From Isoetes taiwanensis (taxonomy: Eukaryota; Streptophyta; Lycopodiopsida; Isoetales; Isoetaceae), in NCBI GenBank assembly GCA_021234155.1, contig JAJEKV010000313.1, positions 64,001 through 128,000 of the forward strand: a stretch of DNA of 64,000 nucleotides, given 5' to 3'. The notes below the pieces were generated by a model that worked only from the letters and a program-made list of their open reading frames with translations, made no database searches and had not been told where the DNA came from. A program made the translations under genes and the position numbers. Numbering within the stretch: the stretch's first letter is position 1; each line of letters opens with the position of its first letter. This document shows positions 58,660 to 64,000 of this stretch, piece by piece.

Positions 58660-59964
58660 GTTTGTTTTCTTTTGTTATCAAGTTCAGATTTGTAATCTTG
58701 TTCCACTTATGCTTTGTATTGACGTATTGTTATATGGTATGAACTGATAATTGTTGGGTTGCAAATGGCCGCGACAGCAATGTAATTTAAATAATGTTCA
58801 TGGGCATGTTTCGTAGTTCATCCAAAAAGTTTTAAATGTTCGTTCCGCAGCATTACCTGTAGGCAGATTTAAACACTTTCCCATAAATCTTTTGCAAATT
58901 ATATCCATCGAAAGGTCTCAGGTTGTAATTTTGGTGATGCTGCGTAAGTTTCTTTGTGATGAGTTATGCATTTCCATATTTAAAGCGAAAACGTAATAAC
59001 ATTCATATTGTTTTTTATATGTTGACATAAGCCAGGATCACTCTTATCATTATGATCAAAACACACTGAATTGCACTGAGTTTGCCATGGCCAGTGAGGA
59101 ATTTTATAGAATGCAAACATATGAATACTTTTATGCCTTTCTAAATTTTGAGAAAAATAATTTCTTATAACGAGTTTGTTTGCTAATCTTACATGCCATG
59201 TGCTCCAGACAGAGAAATAGGGCGGCCACTTTTTGTAAACTATTGAAGTAATGAGGTCAAGATCATAAATCTTGGTGATAATCAAGGCTTCACTTCATGT
59301 TCTCTAATATAAAGAATATTAGCGCTTAACATGTGCTTGACATGGAGTATATCCTGAGTCTTTTGTTACTTAAATGCCATATATGTGAGCAAGAAATACA
59401 GAAGCATGGAGTATAGGGCTGGCATGGGGCTGACATGGAGCTGATGTCTTGACATAGGAAGCATGGACTGAATACAGACTTTGCTAGTTTTGTTCATCAA
59501 ATATTGTTGAAATAAAGGGTTCGATGTTTGTTTGAGCTCGATGTTTGTTTGAGCTCTCAAGTTACTTAAAGAATAGAAAATAAAAACTGTCATCCCCTAG
59601 TAAATTTGTAAGGCAGCCTTAAGTGGGCACCCTGGTAGCCTATGTGTTGGTGGTACCTCTACCCCCACCACTTTGGCACATCACAAATTGAACTAGCAGT
59701 ACCAGTTTGGCATGCAATAAGGTTTGCCAAGTACGTGGACTTATTGGGCATGTTGGCATGTGGCGCGCATGGCATGCAGCATGTTCATGTGGTTGCTGCA
59801 ACCGTTTTTCCCTTAACTGCGCAGCCAGTGGACACCCTCCCCTAATTTTTATAATTTGCAATATGTTTTTTTGATAGGAACTTTATTTGATTTGCATGTT
59901 ATAACTTTAGTCTAGGGCCTACATTTTTAGTTGCTTTCCAAGTTTCACACTATACACAGTTTTA

Positions 59965-60015
59965 GAAGGAAGGAAGGAAGGAAGGAAGTTTATTTTAACG
60001 TCCACGGAGGCCAGA
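59965..60015 (-). mobile_element. Very short LINE 3' end with (TTCC)n tail
   Basis: On + (GGAA)n at 59965-59989 is followed by TTTATTTTAACGTCCACGG and AGGCCAG, the 3' terminus shared with the other LINE copies. Only about 25 bases of element body remain. Confidence 0.7.
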
Positions 60016-61119
60016 CTACACTATCGAGCTGAATCTAGATGAGTTCTGAATACTGATTGCAAGACAAGTCCTACTATAGAAGTCCTGCCATGCAATATAT
60101 TTTTAACATTCAAAGTCTATATGCACAAGGCTTGGCACACATGAGGCAAGGGGACAATGCAAAAAGCCTAAGCTAAGAATGATTAGGATCCAGGTGGTGT
60201 TAAGGGGAAGATGTGAAAAGTTTAAGCCAAGAATAATTATATAATTTTGATTACCATCCATGTTCAAGACATTTTTGCTACAAAATCTTGAGGACATCAG
60301 GTAATTTCGGCTGATGCAAAACAGATGGCAATAGTGCAGGTTCAACTCCTGCATGTTCTTTTGCATCTCGGGGATGTCCAGAATTGAGATCTATTCGACT
60401 TAGTGCAAAACTTCTTTTGTAGGGGTTGGAGAAGAGAAATGTTCGCGGCGGCCGCAAGGCTACCACGATAAATTTCTAGTAAGTTTAAATTCCATAAGCC
60501 CATAGTTGATTGCCATAGGCTATGTGCTTATGTGCACATAGCATAAGTTGTATGGAAGATTATAACATGGAAGATGTAGATCATAAGGTTAAATTCTATT
60601 GTTGATCATGAGGTTAAATTCTATAAGGCCCAGACATGATTGGCATATGCGATGTGCACAATTTGTTTTGTATTCTCAGTGAGTTCCCCAATTCATTTTT
60701 TGTCCCTTTGCAAGTTCCCCAATTCATTTTTTGTCCCTTTGCTCTGTGGTTGGAGTTCTCTAGCTTTCAGCAGCATGGAGGCCGCATGGACGTATATTTT
60801 TGCTCCTTTGAATTCCGGCAGCAAAGGATGAGTTGAAGGCAGCGGTTTATAGGATCGATATTTTTGTTTGCGCTTGAAGATGAGAAGGTGAACCCTCCCT
60901 TCAAGCAAATTATGGGAAATAAACCTGCGAGGCCGGGAGGTCGAGAGGGTTGGCTGAGAGGGTTTGTTTCCCATAACTTGCGAGAGGGGAGGGTTGACCT
61001 CGCTTAACCACAGGCACGAGCAGCTTTACAACATCAAACTGCTCTTTTGGCTCCGTTTGTCATGGGCTTGAACCATCTGATCGAACCAAGCCAAGCCAAA
61101 CCATCATGTAGTTTGGAGT
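60016..61119. other. Intergenic, with a 31-bp tandem duplication
   Basis: AGTTCCCCAATTCATTTTTT followed by GTCCCTTTGC is present twice at about 60682-60743. No gene recognised. Confidence 0.5.
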
Positions 61120-63534
61120 AACAATGAAGAAAACTCTGGAAAAAAAACCCAATGGAGAGCACAGTTCCAACAAACGGAACAAATTGGCAATAATCTTCGT
61201 GTAGGTTTGATCATAAAAAACAAGAAGGCTGAGCAAAATAAAGCCCGTACTGGAAAATGGAAAAAACTGAACAAGGCCAGTACACTGAATAAGATCTTAT
61301 GGAAAAAGGTGCTCAAAAAGCCAGTACAACCTACAGGAAACTTCACTCTTGAGCAATGGAGGCAATATCTAGAGCAGCCTTATGATCGTCCAAGTGCACA
61401 AATAGCGTTCCCCTCCAAAAAAAAAAAAAGCAAGGCTAGGCACTGGATCACAAAGGTAGATGTGGACTAGGGCTTACAATGCCTTGCCATTGGAAAAGTG
61501 CCAGATCCCGATGGTATGCAGACAATATTGCTCAAGTCGGCAGGACCATCCATAGTACTGGTGCTAACTGCCTTGTTCAACAGGACGTTACAAGGTTTTT
61601 CCTCGCATTAGACCACCCGCAGAGTTGCTCCAATGTACAAGGCAGAGGATTCACACTGCCCAGCCAGTTGCCGAACAATTATGATCAGTTCGATGTTTGC
61701 AAAACTGCTAGCTGACATTCTCGAGTAGTAGTTGACGGCTGGGTAGAGGCAGCAGACGTGCGGGCCCTCATGCAGGCAGGATTCTGGTCGCGGCACTCAA
61801 CTATTGATCACAACTTCACACTGCAGACTCTTGTTGAAGATTGCAGGAACTATCAGAAAGACATGTATTGTTGTTATGTGGATTTCGTCAAGGCTTTTGA
61901 CATTGTATCTCGGGAAAAGTTATGGGTAAGATTGCAACAGTCGTGGGTCCTTGCAGATCTGTAAAATGCACGGTGTCTGGCGACATTTTTAGTAAGTTCA
62001 ATTTGCCTGGCCGACCTTCGATAGCAAGATCGAGGTGTCCGCCGATAGCAATATCGAGGTCCGCGGGGATGCCCTCGCTCTCCTACACTATTTGGGCTTT
62101 ATATTGATCAGTTGGAGAGTTTATTTGCTAACAATGGAGATGATGGAGTTCACCTCCTTCACCAGATCACCAGACAGCTAATATATGTTGACGATGTGAA
62201 CCTCCTAACTTACACTCCGGCGAACATGCAACGCCATCTCGATGCCCTGAACACATTCTGCCAGATGACTGATATGCGCGTCAACTTGGCCAAGACTAAG
62301 GAGGTTCTCATGTCATCCTCACGTCAATCAAGGGCTCCATCCTTCAGTTATCGAGGGTAAAATGTGAAAGTGGCACCCACTTACAAATATTTGGAATTCG
62401 AATTCCCTTTTACTATGCATTACGATGTCTTCATCCGACTACGAATGACAGCAGGTTGAAAGGCACTATATGCAATGCAGAACTACAGTCGCAGAGTGGA
62501 GCTGTATGATCGGGCCCATTAGTCGCACCTGTTCAACACCTTCATAAAGCTTGTCCTTTTATACAACGCCGAAGTCTGGGTCCCCATGGTGTCCCTCGCT
62601 ACCTAGAACGACTTGGAGCAGGTGTAAAAAGCCTTCTTAGCACGGATATTGGGGTTGAAGTTTACGGTCCCATATCAAATCCTATTGCAGAGGACAGGTT
62701 TCTTGCCCCTCAGAAGGCGGCCCTTGATTGCGACATCTTTTACTTTCAGAAGGTGATCACTATGAACGATGCTCCTTTAACCCGGCTTATATCGTGGCAA
62801 TAGGGCCTCAAGGCCTGTTGGAAAGAAAACCGAATAGTATTTCTCGTCAGAAGGAATGTACAGGAGCACAGATGCGTACAGGTACAAACAGAAGCAGATT
62901 GTTATACAATACCTTGACGCTTGCTTTCTTAGCAAGCTCTGGGATGCCCACACCCTTGAACAAGTAAGATAGCACATTACCGGCGTCACATAAACCCCAC
63001 ATTGGAATAGGGCTTGCAATGCTACCTGCGTACCCATCTGCCTATGAAAAAGCACAGACTCATTGTCTCGATTCTCACAGGTGTAGACCGTCTCTGAATT
63101 GACGCAGGCATATAGATTGAGGAGCCACGCCCGGACAAGCTTTGTCGATGCTGCCAAATGCGAGCCGTTGAGAATGAATGCTATACCATCTAGAGCTGTC
63201 CAGAGCATGATAAAATCTGGACACACTATGCTAATTTGGTCAAGTCCGGCCAGCCGCTACCGTGAGCACAGATTCAATGCAGATGCTGGGATCATACCTT
63301 AAGGAGGTCATGGATGCGCGAGATCAGCTTTGTCCTCGGACACTCGCCTGACTTGTATATATATTTCATGATATGTATGTTTATACAGTTTGACAGCATC
63401 CTTATTACTGCCACGATTTTTCCTTTGAAAACCCTTCGAGACGAGGTTTTTTGCTGTGCTTTGTTATTGGGTCCCATAGACCGATTGTTCTTGTGGACGA
63501 TAAAAATCTATTCTATTCTGTTCTATTTATCTTT
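61120..63534 (+). mobile_element. Degenerate LINE with reverse transcriptase remains
   Basis: On + the order is that of a non-LTR retrotransposon: GKVPDPDGMQTILLKSAG (about 61490), RHSTIDHNFTLQTLVEDC and then YCCYVDFVKAFDIVSREKL (61790-61920), SLSYTIWALYIDQLE (about 62080), YVDDVNLLTYTP with the catalytic DD (62184-62219), and a thumb region with MRVNLAKTKEVLMSS. The C-terminal LPMKKHRLIVSILTGVDRL and zinc knuckle LCRCCQMRAVENECYTI follow (about 63035-63195). It ends GTGGACGATAAAAATCTATT with a (TTCTA)n tail at about 63507-63534. Stops and frame changes occur throughout. It is the most complete copy of the LINE family in the window. The 5' edge is approximate. Confidence 0.8.
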
Positions 63535-64000
63535 TCCTTTCTATGCCCGTCTTTTGCTGGTCCGCCTACCGTCTCCAGTAGTTTGAAGCCTCTATTTCTA
63601 AACCCCTCTGGCATTTCTCAATTCCTGTGTCTAAATGAGGTAATTCTTTTGTTGAGTTTGATTTCAAGGTTGAATTTAGAGTTTAATTTCTTGTGCATAT
63701 TCATTACCCCTTGTTAGCACACATGCATTTGTTGGCATGGAAGCAATTTCCATATTCTTCCTGCTTGGAGCTATGGAGCTTTGGAATCCATATTTTTCCT
63801 TGCTGCGCAATAGCAAATCTTCCCAGCTACGACGGATTTGCCCTCTTGTCTTCTTTGCCAGTTGATCATTGAAACGCATATGAATCTCGTGGGGACCCAC
63901 ATATAAAAGGTTTGGATCTGAAATTTGAAGTTTAGAAATTTGTAACAGCGGCAACCGCTGTTCAATTTTAGAGAGCCAATATAAAAAAATTAACTGATAA
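63535..64000. other. Window end, no gene recognised
   Basis: AT-rich sequence after the LINE tail. The minus-strand frames are short and not protein-like. Confidence 0.4.

Noticed and set aside
60290-60360. A tRNA-like T arm (GCAGGTTCAACTCCTGC) with a B-box-like core
   Set aside because: The 7-base loop and stem are perfect, but no matching acceptor stem, anticodon arm or A box is found at the right distance. Probably chance.

Overview
The window reads as nuclear DNA of a land plant. Genes are split by GT-AG introns. The intergenic space is filled with a Mutator-like element, an LTR retrotransposon, LINE fragments and decayed plant gene families (PPR, U-box, a plant TPR family). An intact gene for a CCDC57-like centriolar coiled-coil protein suggests a lineage that still builds centrioles for swimming sperm. 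A fern or other seed-free plant fits best, with a cycad or Ginkgo possible. The species cannot be named from the sequence.

Layout. Positions 1-10700 are one large Mutator-like/foldback element entered inside its left terminal inverted repeat. It has GC-rich inverted termini (1-760 and 9850-10700) and an apparently intact Ulp1-type protease gene on + (1484-3369). Two tandem arrays of GATC-rich palindromes follow (3780-4800 and 5815-6550), with a broken small gene between them (4969-5654). A decayed MURA/SWIM transposase lies on - (9061-7080). After an AT-rich gap comes an intact LPR1-type multicopper oxidase on - (13742-11890). Relics of a TPR-family gene (15151-16710) and of a queuine tRNA-ribosyltransferase (17107-17740) follow. 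A tandem duplication of about 2.2 kb (18617-20768 and 20871-23232) carries a PPR remnant and a conserved exon-like block on -. An 11.6-kb LTR retrotransposon with a perfect 5-bp target duplication occupies 26555-38143; I see no pol domain in it. LINE pieces of one family lie at 24653-24900, 38390-38982, 40941-42622, 59965-60015 and 61120-63534.

The best-supported host gene is the CCDC57-like gene, 43290-53584 on +. I could join 24 coding exons in phase into a 717-residue coiled-coil protein. The last 10 kb holds a U-box relic, isolated exon-like islands and a degenerate LINE.

No operon-like cooperation exists here. The two intact host genes are unrelated: a secreted copper oxidase and a centriole/satellite protein. 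The two MULE-encoded genes probably acted for the element itself. Many frame breaks fall in CG-rich DNA, and the two LTRs differ mostly by small indels in CG-rich stretches, so some breaks may be sequencing or assembly errors rather than true decay.
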